Positions 40,542-53,156 of a stretch of 64,000 nt of DNA are shown here, in pieces. The notes under the pieces were generated by a model. That model saw only the letters and a program-made list of their open reading frames with translations. It was not told where the DNA came from and made no database searches. Position numbers and translations under genes: made by a program. The stretch's first letter is position 1. Every line of letters starts with the position of its first letter. The stretch spans positions 1 through 64,000 of the forward strand of contig BDSI01000132.1 of NCBI GenBank assembly GCA_003117195.1. The letters are read 5' to 3'. This DNA comes from Eudorina sp. 2006-703-Eu-15 (taxonomy: Eukaryota; Chlorophyta; Chlorophyceae; Chlamydomonadales; Volvocaceae).

Positions 40542-43500
40542 ATGTAGTCAGGTACTATTCCTATGAATCGAATGGCATATTCCTGTCGTCAAGGCCAGTT
40601 TGTCGCCATGCGACTGGTGGTCGTTACATGGATGATGCCCACCAGGGTTACAGACCGGGCGGTATTGTGATAGTCGATCCGTGGAACTCCTTGGCATGGC
40701 CCCCCCCGTTCTGCAGCTGCCCGTACGAGGCTGGGGCAGCTGGCGCCCGGGGGCCTCGGCGCCTCGATCGGCGAGCCACACGCGGTGTCATTCCCCGCGC
40801 GGCGGCTAATACGGCAGCCCCCCAGCCATATCGCTGCCGCGTTATCGGCAACCGCCCACATTTCCACCGCTGCCGCGCAACTGCAAGCCGCCTCACAGCA
40901 ATTGCACGTGTGCCAGCTCCCCCGTCGGCAACCAACCATGGTCGCACAGACACATCGGGCGCGCAGCTATCCGTGTTGATCCGGCTAGATCCGGCTCAGT
41001 CCCAGGATTTCGCGGCACAATACGCCCATAGCGCCCGTTCACCTTCCACTCGGGACCCAGCGCCCCCACCCACCCCGCCGCGCCTAGCGGTCTCGTCCAC
41101 TCACACCGAAAGTGCTTGCCAACGCTTATCGAAACCGTGCATCTACCCCACCTGCTAATACACCACCCTGCCCCCCACCGGGAGAGGCGGACGCGCCTCC
41201 GTCCGGACGGCCCACCCTGCAGGTTGGGTCAGGCAGGTAGGTTGCTGCAGGGCACCCCGCCCCGCACCCCTCCCCGCCTCCTTTCCACCGCGCCGACGAA
41301 CGGGGAACCCGCGGTGACGCCCCAACCACCTAGCTACTGAGGACCTTGAGGATGAAAGCCGCAATGTTACTAAACGCGGCAGCAACAGCAACTGTAGCGC
41401 CGACTCCTCCGTACAAGTGCAGGACGAGCAAACACGAGCGTCACGACGCGGCATGCGCCATCCGCCATGAACCTGTTACGACTCCTCCTCTTCCCGGCCC
41501 CTCCTTCTCCATTCACGCCCACCTCCTCCCGCCCACCCCACCTGACCACTGCGGTGCGGCCCCGCCCACCCAACTCCCACAGCACCGCCGACCCGCCCCC
41601 GGTATCCCACCGGTTGCCCCTCCCGTGCATCAAGGCCATCCTAGCGCTGTCCCATGAGGCCCCCCCACAGTCCACTCGGTTGGGGGTGGTGACAACCACC
41701 GGTTGCGGCACCCAAGCCCATGCGCCCCACCCGGCCCCAGCTCCGGCACGTGGCCTCGCCACCTAGCGAGCTGGCGAGGTGCCGCCTCATTTGGCACCTT
41801 GCCCCGGATCTCCCTCAGCGAGAAGGGCAGACGGGGGCGCCCGAGCCTTGCCGGCCCCGTCGTGCCACACCGGGGCCGAGGCGAGTTGCACCCAGAGGTC
41901 GGCTCACTGCCCCGTGCCCACCCTCAAGCGCACCACCTCTCTCTTTCCTCCCCATGCTTCCAGTAACTCTCAGCAGCGGCGCAGGAGATGGACCCGGCGG
42001 CTGCCATGACGTCGCGCTGCCCTGGGCAAACGAGGGTGTCAGCGTAACGTAATCAACGAGCGGAACAAGGTGGGGCAAGTTTAGAACCGCGGAAGGGGGC
42101 CTTGCATTTAAGCTAGATGGACTATCAAGCTAGGGGGCCAATAAAGCACCGCCCGGCCGCGACCCGTTGCCGCATAGGACATTCCCACCCACGCAGCGTC
42201 CCTCCTCCCCAGCCCGCCCAGCCCATCCCATGCATAGTCCCTTTTCTCAAGCTCGCCCCTCCCAACCCGCGCATAGTCCCTCCTCCCAAGCCCGCCCCCA
42301 TGAGTCACTCCTCCTCATCTCGCCCCTCCCAAACCACGCATAGGTCCCTTAGTTGCCTATTGCCCACAGGAGGGCGTCGCATCGGGCTCCCCAGCAATTC
42401 GAAGTAAATCCCCATGCGTACCAAACACACCTCCATGCCGCGATTGTCGATCACCGGTCTGGACGAGTCGATCCTGTTGGATTCAAAACGCATTCTTGTG
42501 CTTGACGCGTTGTCGGTGAAGTTGCAGCTGCGGCGGTGTTGTAAACGGCCACCTGGCGAGGGACTATGAAGGGCAGCCTTCGTGGAGCGGATGGTGACCT
42601 TGACCGACGTACGCCCACTGCATCGGTCTTCTTGGACACCGTCGATGTGGGATTGAGAGTTGTCTGGCGCGCGTCGGTCAGCTGCACATGGTCGCGCTCC
42701 TCCGTCGTTGGTCAGCAAACTTCGCGGGTCACTCGGGTCTGTGCGAGCGAAGGACCAAAGGCACCACAGCTTGGCTACGAAGCACAATGTGATCCCAGAT
42801 CAACGCGCAAACCGACGAACTGCATTTCCACTCCCAGAATCATGTATACCCATAAAGGCCACGAACAGCCAGCAGCCATGCCAAGCATGTTGCGGTCGGA
42901 CGCACGTTGTCGCAATGGTCACGCCACAAAACGAGCTTCGAGTTGCAGTCTGATAGCACGATATCCACAAACCAGCACTCACGTAAAAGTTTGCAGCGGC
43001 GCTGGCAACGTCGCTGTCGACAGGAACATGACCTTGACAATTGTTTGTGATATCTCTGCAACAATTTATTGTGAACATGTAAGTTAAAAAATGAATCAAT
43101 CTGGGATTGCTGGGAAGAATGCTGGCATCGACTTTGGAGCGTAAGTACTGGCGACCAGCAAACGCCTCCGGGACAGCGAAAGGACAGGAATGGACTCCTA
43201 CGCTTAAGCGAGAAGGATGACTGGCCTTTACGTCGTACAAAATGACAAGGTGCTGCTTCGTACATGCTTCAGGGATTGGCTTTTGTTGCATGTACCTGAG
43301 GCCTTCTTAATCAGAATGCGGAATGTACCGTGACAAGGACCAGCTGGCTTGACAATTTCCTTTTTACGGTAAAACCGAACGAGGGATGGCGCAGTCTGTG
43401 GGCGACGCCTCGGCCGTAGCCAGCCAGGTTTGACTCATAGTGTAATGGCGTTGAGCTGCATTGCGCGAGAAGTTTGCGGAGTTCGGCTGGAGGTTCTGGC

Positions 43501-45179
43501 TGCAATTACTGCAAAGCGCTCTACCAGCTCTGTCGGCTACCGTAGTTGTGCCTACCGTTGATTTCATTTGTTATCATTATATACTTGCGTAGCAACTTGC
43601 GATGCGAGCCCTTCATGGCGCGCTTCCAAGGTGAGACCGACGATAGTGTCAGGCTTGCAAGCCGCTGCAAACGTCGCCAGGTGAGTGGTAATGATCGGAT
43701 AAGGTGTAAGAGGTTCTTACTATGCAATCTCAAGTTCATTTCGGCTAAATTAGTTGTGTCGAGCTGTCGCATGCATGGCCTGAGGACGCTGCCCACAACA
43801 TGATCAAGCGCCGGCTCATCCTCAAGCAAAGACACATCAAGCAGAGACATCATCAAGCAGAGACACATCAATTATTGAGAGGCTAAGCGGGGAGTGCGCA
43901 TCGATTTACCTGTGTCGATTAGGGATCGATTTTGCTGCCGGCGAGCGACATGCTCGTTTGTGCATGCTTCTGGAACTGAGCGCTGACTGAGGCAAGGCAG
44001 GCTTTCTAACATGGCGATGTGCGCTGGACAAGGTTTTAGAAGGGCGGTGTGGTAACAGAAGGCGGCCGGCCGCAGCGACGCACGTCACCTGCTTTCAGGT
44101 TTCGGCACACCAGCCAACTCATCAGCCACGGGAGGCGAGCTGGCTGGCATGTCGTGGAAATGTGATCCCGAAATTACGACCTGCCGAGGCCTACACTCTC
44201 AACGGCGCCAGGGCGACACACACACCAGCAGGGGGTGACGGAGCGACGACGCGACCCTCAACCCACAATGCAAGCTAGGATACAGCCCCACGGATGATAT
44301 GAATCCGTGGTCTGCCCCGCACTAACGACGGCCCAACCAAGCTACGGGGCGATTAACAGTTTCTGTGTGCGCCCTATCTACCTCCCACGTCCCATCCCAA
44401 CACTTAGTCACCTACCCTGCCGCTGGCTGGCCTGATGGCGGCCTCACCCCGCCCTTTGGTTCTGGAGCGAGCCCACTGCAACCGTTCCAATGGCCACCGT
44501 ACGTTCGTACTGTTCGACAACATGAATGAATGACGCGGTGGCGGGAGGTGCAAAGGTCGGGGGAAACCCGTAACCTCTCCACCCGCGGCCCCTTAACACA
44601 CGCCTCGGTTATAGACCTCTGAAGTGTATTCTCAACGTCAAAACCCCTCGGAGGAGGTAAGTGCTACAGCTAGCTAGCGGACCACACGCCCACATACACC
44701 AACAACAGATACTCCTGCCGTGTGACCAACATGAATGCATGACGTCAGCGGAACACACGCTGCAGAGCGACTAAAGCCGGGCCCCAACGTGCACCCACCC
44801 AGTCAGGCGGCGCACCGCCACCAATCAACGAATTAAGGCGCACCGGGCCGGTGCCAACATGTCCGCCCGCCGGCAGCTCAGTGATGGCATCCACTCATGT
44901 GCACGTGCGCCATGCGAAATGCGACATGCACGCAGGCATTCGATCGCAAGGTACCAATCAGCCGGATCATGCATCAGGCCCCCGGGGGCATGACGCCCAT
45001 GTCCGTATGCGGGTGGAGTTCGCCGAACCGACGCACCCACGACCACACACACATGGCAGGTGGAGGCGTGGAGCAGGCCGCACCGCCCTGGAGGGGCTCC
45101 CCGCTGCACCAGGTGACGTCAGGACCTGCCTCTGCCGCTGAGCCTGTAGACAGGTGCCTCGCACCCTAACGTTGGCAGG
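40542..45179. other. 4.6 kb without recognisable genes (copy of 9136-13788)
   Basis: Same content as unit 1 with a few small indels, for example a 9-bp loss near 43918 and a 6-bp loss near 43251. Confidence 0.45.
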
Positions 45180-45284
45180 ACCATCACAAAAGCGGCGACC
45201 AAAAACGCCGTGTGGGGCCCGGATACATGGGGGGAGGAGCAGCAGAGAGCGCTCGACAACATCAAGCGGGAGTTTGCGGAGGAG

Positions 45285-45781
45285 CAGTGTTGCTATCTTC
45301 CAAAACGGGAAAATAGAATTCCGCAGGTTTCCGGTCTGTCGCCAGTAGCCAAAAAACCTTTGGCAGGGCAGATTTTGGGAGGCTTCCTAGGTGCCAGGAA
45401 ATGAAAACCTCCGAGGCAGGTCGGAAATATTTCTGCGTGTTTCGACAGCAGGGCCACTGGTACCATAGCTACGACAGTCTTGGAGGCCTGAAGGGGGCTT
45501 TCCTTGCGTCGCAGATGCGTATGGGAGGGTAACGAGGAGTTGGGGACACGGCGTTGGAGTGTGTTTTGGAGGTAGACATGTGTACGACGCAGGAATTGCC
45601 CCTGAGCCTGCAGATTTCCGTGCCCTTTTGGTAGTCTGGAAAATAGTTGGTAGGGCAGATTTCCGGCTCTCCACAGCGTCAAATAAATGAAATCTCGCAG
45701 GTTTCTTGGGGGTCCGGGAAATAGAAAAATCCCGGGGTTTTTGCCCCGTAAATAATCTTTTTATTTAAGATAGCAGCACTG
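45285..45781. mobile_element. hAT-type MITE 1 (unit 2 copy)
   Basis: Same TIRs and CGGAGGAG duplication (45277-45284, 45782-45789) as at 13894-14390. Confidence 0.9.
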
Positions 45782-46457
45782 CGGAGGAGGGCCGCATCCT
45801 GTGGCGCATGGATCCCAGCAAGCCACGCATCCTGCATACTGACTGGGGCGAATTTGGGGTCAGCGGGGTGTTGGGTCAGTTGGGGTCCACGAGTCCCAGG
45901 AATGAATGGTGGCCTGCGTGAGTCGGACGCTCAACATTCATGAACGGCGCTATGGGGCGTATCGGCCGCCTCGCGTCACCGACCCGGCTGTGCCAATTGC
46001 CACTGCTGTTGTCCGAGATGCACGCGCAGCCTTGCGCCTGACCGGCCTAGAGCCGCGCCTGCCCTTGCGCCTGGACCCAAGCACCGGTGCCGTGGTTGGC
46101 ATCGACACAACGCTGCGCCAGCACGCCTTCTTTGCAGCCGCAGAACAGGAGGGCATCGCTCTTCTGGAGTTGCCGGGAGGCCTAGCATCGGGCCTGCAGG
46201 CGTACCTCCGCCTTGGCGTCTCGGTGCGGGGGAACGTCAGCCTGGAGCAGCGGCCCGCGGTGCGGGCTGTTGGTTGAGGCAGCCGACCAGCAGGAGGCCG
46301 CAGCGCAGCCGCAGTGCCCGAATGTCTGGAATGACAAACCTGTGATGGAGGAGCTTGGAATGGAGGCGTGGTGGCGGGCGGGACCGGCGACAGCCGGTGA
46401 GTCGCGCGGTGTGCTGCGTGCTACCGCTGGGACGGCACTCAGCGCCTGCGTGTGGTG

Positions 46458-46901
46458 CAGGGTGGCTATCTTAAGATAAAAGTATCTATAGTATCTGAAA
46501 CTTTAGATACTTTTGGCTTGCCAGAAAGTTCTGTTTAAGATACTTCGCCCCATTGAGAAAGGCATGGTATCTTACCGTTGACGGATACTCGGTAAGACAA
46601 TTGTGAGGTCCATATCTCCCGTCCGAGTCATATCTCACAGACTGCGTGCGAGTTCGGTCATGTACTGCATGTATCGTTTTGGTTTATGACAGTACTTCGT
46701 CAATGATGCGCCCTGTCCGCTTCCCTCAGCTGTACTGTCATGTATAGTGCCGAACTTGCTTCCGAACATGACTATTGACATGAAAGATACTTCGGGCCGT
46801 TTCCAGAAGGGAGTATCTCCCCATACACAGATACTTTCAGCGTTTCGAAGCCAGGAGTATCTCGGGGTTTAGATACTCCCAAAAATAAGATAGCCACCCT
46901 G
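46458..46901. mobile_element. hAT-type MITE 2 (unit 2 copy)
   Basis: Same 16-bp TIRs and GTGTGGTG duplication (46450-46457, 46902-46909) as at 15265-15708. Confidence 0.92.
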
Positions 46902-48982
46902 GTGTGGTGTCCAATGGTGGGCAGAGGGTCTGCCCGCCGCCGGAGGAGCGCTTGGAAGTTGTGTAGGCGGTGCATCGTCAGCTCGGTCACCTGGGGGTGC
47001 ACCGCACACTGGCGTTGCTGCAGCTGGGGCACTGGTGGTACGGGATGCGACAGGATGTGAGGCAGGTGGTGCGGCAATGCCGGGTGTGTGATATGGGCAA
47101 CGCGAGGGGCACCGTGCGCCCGGTGGAGCTGCATCCTCTCCCGATCAGGGGCCTGTTCTACCGCTGGGGCATGGACTTGGCCGGGCCGCTGGTCGAGACC
47201 CCCGGGGCTACAAGTTTTGCATGGTGGCCATCGAGCACTTCAGCAAGCACATCGAGGTGGTTGCGGGACAAGTTCGCTGCCAGTGCGTGTGGCGACGGCC
47301 TTCACAGACGTGCTGGCGCACTTCGGTGCGCCGGCCGAGATGGTGACTGACAATGACACGGAGTTTGAGGTGGAGTTTGCGGAGCTGTTGGAGCGCTGCT
47401 TCATTGACCACCGCTTGACCTCGGTCAATCGCCCTCAGGCCGACGGTGCGGTGGAGTGTGTCGTGAAGGTGGTGAAGGAGGCCCTGCGGAAGGCGTGCTA
47501 TGAGGCGCGGGATCCGCAGGCGTGGGAGAAAGCGCTTCCGGAGCTGCTGCTGGGCTATCTTATCGCTCCTCGCCGCAGGTGTCGACGCGGTTCTCACCGT
47601 ACCAGCTGCTGTACGGTGGGGTTGCGCCAGAGATTCCCCAGCAGTGGAAGGAGCGCCTGTCGCCGCCGATTGACTTCGATAATGCTGCCACCGCGGCTCA
47701 GTCGCTTGTTGATCGGGCGGCGTGGGTGCGCCAGGCATACCCCGCAGCGGCCGGCAACCTGCTCATCGCGCAGCACCGTGACACCCTGTGGTATGCGGCT
47801 ATCGGCACGGGTCGCTACCTCGCGAAGCCCGTCGAGTTCGCCCCAGGTGACTATGTGTACGTGCGGCGGGTGGGGGTGAACAACACCCTGCAATTCCCCC
47901 AGCACGACGAGATCCTGCGGGTGGTGTCGATCGGGCCGCTGAGCGTCGCGGTCCTGGTGGGGAGCGACAAGGCGCTGACGCGGCGGCATGTCAGTCAGCT
48001 GCTGCCCTGCCACATGGAGGTGGACCCGGACGCGTGTCTATTTCGGCCGGCGCGCGACCTGCAGTGTGAAGTGTGCGGGTCGTCCCTCGGCGAGCCACGC
48101 ATGCTCCTCTGCGACAGAGGTGCCGGAAGCTCGGTGTGGAGGGGCCCAAGGGCCCTGTGGCACAACGGGAGGCAGTCGGCGCGCTGCTGTTCCCGAGGGC
48201 CGCAACGCGGCGGCAGGATGCGGAGGCTGCGGCGCTGGATGGGGGCCGCTGGAGCAGGGAAGAGGGAAAGAGATGCTGCGCCGGAAAGGGATCCTCGAGT
48301 ACCATTCCCGTGGCACTCCACCCCGTGGCGGTGTGGGAGCGCACTCGTGTGTGGTTCGGATCTCGGGGCCGTGAAAACGCCCCAGCGCGCGCGCCGTACA
48401 GCAACACGCGCAAAAATCCTGGCCCTGCAATTCCACGTAGCGGTATGGGTAGAGGCCGTGCTTGCATGCGTAGCCGGCCTTAGCTGGGTGCAGGAACCCC
48501 TAGAGCGAGCCGGTGAGCCCCAGTGCTGCCCACCCAATGGGACACGTGTGCGGTACATCTGTACATCTGCATGTGTGCGTGATCCCCCGCCCGTGGTTGT
48601 GGGGGGAGGTAATCGTTTTTCAGCAGGAACAACCGTGTGTGGTGATCCCACCCACCCACACTCGGCTGTGGCAGGGCCCAGGTGTCATCAAGAGCTCAAA
48701 CCACCATCGGAGCCTGACACCATAGTGCGTGCACTCACTTCCAATTGGCTTCCTGCTGGCCAACACGCACAAGTGCCAAACAAAGACACGGTCGTCGCGG
48801 TGTCGCACCATGTTCACAGAGGTTGCTCAAGGGGAGATCCGGGCTTGTAGACCTTCCATAGTCATCGTAATACGAAAGTGACTGCAAATGCAGAGTCCCC
48901 CAAACACAAAGCGCACAAAGAAGACCCATCCTCAGATGTTAGGCATGCCATCTATACCTACCAATGTCCCAGCTCCAAGCTC

Positions 48983-49600
48983 CTCGGCGTCCGCCCGCTT
49001 CACCTCCGCGTCCGCCCGCTTCACCTCGGCGTCCGTCCGCTTCGCCTCGGCGTCCGTCCGCTTCGCCTCGGCGTTCGCCCGCTTCGCCTCAGCTTCTACC
49101 CGCTTCGCCTCAGCGTTCACCCGCTTCGCCTTGGCGTTCACCCGCTTCGCCTTGGCGTTCGCCCGCTTCGCGTCGGCGTCCGCCCGCTTCGCGTCGGCGT
49201 CCGCCCGCTTCGACTTGGCTTCCGCCCGCTTCGCGTCGGCGTCCGCCCGCTTCACCTCGGCGTCCGCCCGCTTCGCCGCTTCGCCTGGGCGTCCGCCTGC
49301 TCCGCGTCGGCGTCCGCCTGCTCCGCGTCGGCGTCTGCCTGCTCCGCGTCGGCGTCCGCCTGCTCCGCGTCGGCGTCTGCCTGCTTCGCCTGGGCGTCCG
49401 CCTGCTCCGCCTCGGCGTCCGCCTGCTCCGCCTCGGCGTCCGCCTGCTCCGCCTCGGCGTCCGCCTGCTCCGCCTCGGCGTCCGCCTGCTCCGCCTCGGC
49501 GTCCGCCTGCTTTACCTCGGCGTCCACCTGCTCCGCCTGAGCGTTCGCCTGCTCCGCCTGAGCGTTCGCCTGCTCCGCCTGAGCGTTCGCCTGCTCCTCC
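48983..49600 (-). repeat. 21-bp coding minisatellite (unit 2)
   Basis: Same 21-bp family as 18060-18808 but shorter at its left, with two extra ANAQAEQ-type units at the right (49545-49592) and fewer TDTEVKR-type units. Length therefore changed after duplication. Confidence 0.9.
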
Positions 49601-51737
49601 GCCAGCTGCCACAACTGAGCAGCCAGATACTTCTGCATCAGAGCCGGGTCATAGCCAGGTGAGGCCCAGCCCTCCTTCGAAACCTTCAGAGTGCCGGGCT
49701 TGAGCCAGCCCTCACTTTCGGCATTCCTGATCGCGAGCAGCGCGTGCACCGCAAGCAGCCGGCGGTCAGGGAGCTTGTCACCCGTCACGTGCAGGTTCTG
49801 GCCGTGCACGTCCTTCCACTTCTTGGTGTCGCCCTTGCTCGCGTCACCCGTCCCGATGTTCGACGATGGATGATTCGGGTCCAGCCGCGACGGGTTCAGG
49901 ACGTAAATCTGAGCAAGAAAGCACGGGATAGGCAGAAGCAAAGCACAATTTCGAGGAGAACACGAGCCAAAATTTGTTTGAGGGCACGAAAGGGTAGAGT
50001 GGTCGCTATCCGTCGTACTTGGGGTCGTACATTTCGGCTTGGCTCCTTCCGTGTGTTTGTTTGTTCTTTCGTTCGACGTCGGTAGCTGTTTCTCCTCCAC
50101 TGTTTCCGTCATCTAAGGGAGCTAGTTCCGTCTTTGCCGCGGGCTCTTAGGACTAATCGGCGACTTTGTCAGGGCGCTCCTTTCGGCGCCAAGCTTCATC
50201 TGCTTTCCCACCCGCCCACCCGGCAACCTAAGCAGGGGGTGTCGCGCCCTTCGGGTCCCGGGGAGGGGGATCGGACCGCGGGACGGCCTTCGTGAGACTG
50301 GGCGAGCGGGAGAGGGCGCTGTGGTTTGGGCCTAGGCAGGAGCGCGAACTTCAGCCGTGGACTTGAATCGGTACTTGAGCTCGCGCCATGAAGCAACCCA
50401 AGTAAAGGCAGTACAACGTACTTCAAAGGATGAAACTTTGTACTAAACCACCTCACCTCCCAGCCCTCGGCCCCGCAAAGGATGAAACTTTGTACTAAAC
50501 CACCTCACCTCCCAGCCCTCGGCCCCGCAAATGAACATACGTCCATACCTTGAATACGCTGCGGCCCTCACTATTCTCAGGGATGATTGTGAAGTCGAGC
50601 TTGTCGAATGCGCCCTCCACTTCCTTGCGCATCAAGAGGATATTGCGAGGTTCGTGCACGGACTTGATCCCCAGCGGGGCCTGTGCACAAGGGTAGGAAA
50701 CAAGTACCGGGATTTTATATTGTGTTTTGCTTTGTATGTGCCCTAGGTGGTCCTTTCACACGTCAATATCTTGCGGCACGGCTTCAACAAGAACAACGGG
50801 CATGAGCTGTCTCATCCACAACAACCGCAGGCCGCAGACTTACAAGCAAACCCTTGTTCCACCCCTTCTGGCGGAAGATGTGGCCAGCTCTGATAGCGCT
50901 GCGCGGCATTTCCTCGCCGGTCACCATGCACGTCACTGGTTTGTCATCTTGTTTGTAGCCGTAGTACTCAAGAGCTGGTGGGCGGTACGCGTTGGAGTCC
51001 CTGCTGCTGGCCGAACTAGTCCCCTCAAGCTGGCCGCAAAGGATGATGCTGATGAATTGCTGCATCTCCTCCAGCCGCGTCCCTAGCCGCTGCTCCAACT
51101 CTTCCAGCAAATCCCACGCCTTGTCCAGCCGCGTCCCTAGCCGCTGCACCAACCCTTCCAGCAATACTGCATGCGTTTGGGGCCAAAGGAAATGAGGCTT
51201 TAGAAGCTATTAGCCCAGACTAGCCCAGACTAACAATGACAAGGCAGCCCCGCGTAGGCCGCAGCTCCCGTGACACCAGAAGAATATCCGCGCGCTGACT
51301 GACCCTTCCTGCCCCTATCTCACCAATTCCTGACCGCAGGGTCCTGTTTTGATTATGCATTATACATCGCTCGACAGCCAAACGCCCACGATCCCAAACC
51401 TATTTCACGCTACCCGCACAAACGTGTGCACGTGTATGTTTATACATAGACACATTAGGATCATCAAAGTCAAACCACCAAGAGGCAACTCGGGAACTCA
51501 CCCTTAACATCTGCGCGTGTGAAAGCTGCTCCTGCACCTGCGCTTGTGAAAGCTGCTCCTGCACGACGCAGCGGCCCAAGGACAGCAAGATATCCAGGTC
51601 AACTTGCAGGAAGCCGTTCAAAGTTCGGCTCGAAAGGCACACTCCACCGAGTGCCAAAAACTGGCAGGTGCGGAGCCTGTATGCCTTGGCATGGGCGTAG
51701 GCTGGCAGAGGCACTTTTGTAACGCAAAAACTTTTTG
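49252..51737 (-). pseudogene. HNH-nuclease-like gene, unit 2 copy, exon replaced
   Basis: Exons 51660-51502, 51166-50844, 50781-50762, 50680-50549 and 49908-49252 match unit 1 (one in-frame Leu fewer in exon 3). The exon found at about 21139-20955 in unit 1 is missing: at 51738 the sequence switches to a dispersed repeat fragment. The same frameshift near 49280 ends the heptad tail. This copy cannot produce the same protein unless splicing skips the lost exon. Confidence 0.6.
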
Positions 51738-51837
51738 AAGGCAAGCGCGCCTGCGCTCCGAGCGAGCCTTCCCCGGAGCTTGCGGAGCTTCTATGGCAGA
51801 CCGTTGGAAGCGCAATGCTGTAAATTAAAAGGTCAAG
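51738..51837 (+). repeat. Dispersed repeat fragment at the unit 2 breakpoint
   Basis: Homologous to 33459-33541 and to the reverse complement of 8945-9010, translating to APSEPSPELAELLWQTV with the gene C stop. It is followed by a doubled 16-bp GGTCAAGTTTAAGAAA (51830-51860) at the switch to the next sequence. Repair or template-switch filler is likely. Confidence 0.7.
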
Positions 51838-52433
51838 TTTAAGAAAGGTCAAGTTTAAGAAAGCTTTGAATTCAGCAGCAGCAGCCTCGCGGCTGACTAT
51901 GCTGCTCATCCTTGCGTTGAGGTGTTGGGTGCGAGAGTGCTCACATTGACCGAAACTGTGGAAAGGCGGATTACCGATGCTGAGAACGATGTATAGCGAG
52001 ATTGCTTTTGCGTCTTATACGGAACTGTGACTGAATTGCGGCGCAGCTAGAGCCGGAAGTTGCGGCACATCGCGATGTTCGAGCACTTCTAACGACCTTC
52101 GCCCTACACACGCATGGCTGGGCTGACTTACCGTGTGAGACTTGCACCTCGATTTGCGCATCGGCTGGCATGTCCGCTAAAGTCAACCCACTCGTGTGAT
52201 CCCAAGCCTGGACTACTCCTTTCCGAAGCAGCGTGACCGAAGGTCCGACAGGAAGGCCGAAGTACCCGCAGACCGTAGGTACATGAAGCTTCATGCCCTG
52301 CATATGACACCTGCGTCAAGCCGTAAGAGTAAACATCCCAGATGGTATTATAGTTGTCCTTGCTTACATTAACCAGTCCGAACCGCGCTCTTGCATCCTG
52401 TAACGAGACCTCGACCGACACTTCCAGCTCCAT
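51838..52433 (-). CDS. Gene Y: 5' part of an unidentified gene, possibly the detached HNH gene start
   Basis: ATG at 52431-52433, then MELEVSVEVSLQDARARFG, a change of frame near 52310 (1 base or tiny intron), then KLHVPTVCGYFGLPVGPS and a stretch ending IEVQVSHG at a strong donor (52131, G|GTAAGT). A further exon near 51907 (SREAAAAEFKAFL) runs into the breakpoint filler. Alternating hydrophobic and charged residues suggest a small beta-rich domain; no family recognised. It lies directly upstream of, and in the same direction as, the HNH gene copy whose 5' exons are missing, so it may be that gene's true 5' end. Confidence 0.4.
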
Positions 52434-52612
52434 ACAGCTTTTAGTTGGTAGGCTGGGTCGAAAGACACGGAGACTCAGACGAAATTGGCGTGGCGCTTTG
52501 CTGCCAACTCACAAAACCGGGATATAATGATAAGGATATGTAAGTATTTTGCGTGTTGCTATTCCTTGTACGCGGAATGGACGATTGTAGAAATGTGCAA
52601 TGTGTTAGTTTA

Positions 52613-52757
52613 GGCGGGATTCACATATGAAACCGAAAGTCCGCGGGCCTGAAACGTAAAAGCCGAAAATGATTTCGGCCTCTGTTCACATAGAGGCCAA
52701 AATTACAAATAATTTCAGTTTCAGTTGTCAACCGTCTTGGTGTAATTTCAAGCTCAT
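52613..52757. repeat. Extra copy of the TIR element's left end
   Basis: Identical by eye over about 145 bp to 52788-52932, also preceded by TTA. Only this left end is present; it is followed by 30 bp of other sequence. Confidence 0.88.
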
Positions 52758-52959
52758 GCTCTTTAAAAAACGACGACGGGATTGTTAGGCGGGATTCACA
52801 TATGAAACCGAAAGTCCGCGGGCCTGAAACGTAAAAGCCGAAAATGATTTCGGCCTCTGTTCACATAGAGGCCAAAATTACAAATAATTTCAGTTTCAGT
52901 TGTCAACCGTCTTGGTGTAATTTCAAGCTCATGCGTGCTTGAAATTACGCCAAAACCAA

Positions 52960-53014
52960 GACTTTTGATGCTGAAATATGATACTGAAACAACAAATGAT
53001 CTGACGACTCGTAT
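52960..53014. repeat. Left arm of a second inverted repeat (partner 54286-54342)
   Basis: The sequence ending CAAATGATCTGACGACTCG-TA occurs here and inverted at 54286-54342, immediately outside the right TIR. About 85% similar over 55 bp by eye. The arrangement end-A, end-B, gene, end-A', end-B' suggests nested or rearranged related elements. Confidence 0.75.
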
Positions 53015-53156
53015 CAAGCCCGTCGCCGCTTTTGCAAAGTAGTAGTTTGGACGTATGCGAATGTAGCCAAATTGATTACGGTAACTCTCATTGATTACCT
53101 ATACTGATTGAACTTGTTGCGAGAGTAAAAGAACTTTCTTTATTGACGCTCGGATT

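Larger units (their letters stand above)
45180..48492 (+). pseudogene. Degenerate Ty3/gypsy pol with PHD finger, unit 2
   Basis: Copy of 13789-17300 with the same stop and frameshifts, plus a 198-bp deletion at about 46268 and a few substitutions (e.g. near 48355 a G lost, which shifts the frame after the PHD part). Shared damage shows the element was dead before the duplication. Confidence 0.85.
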
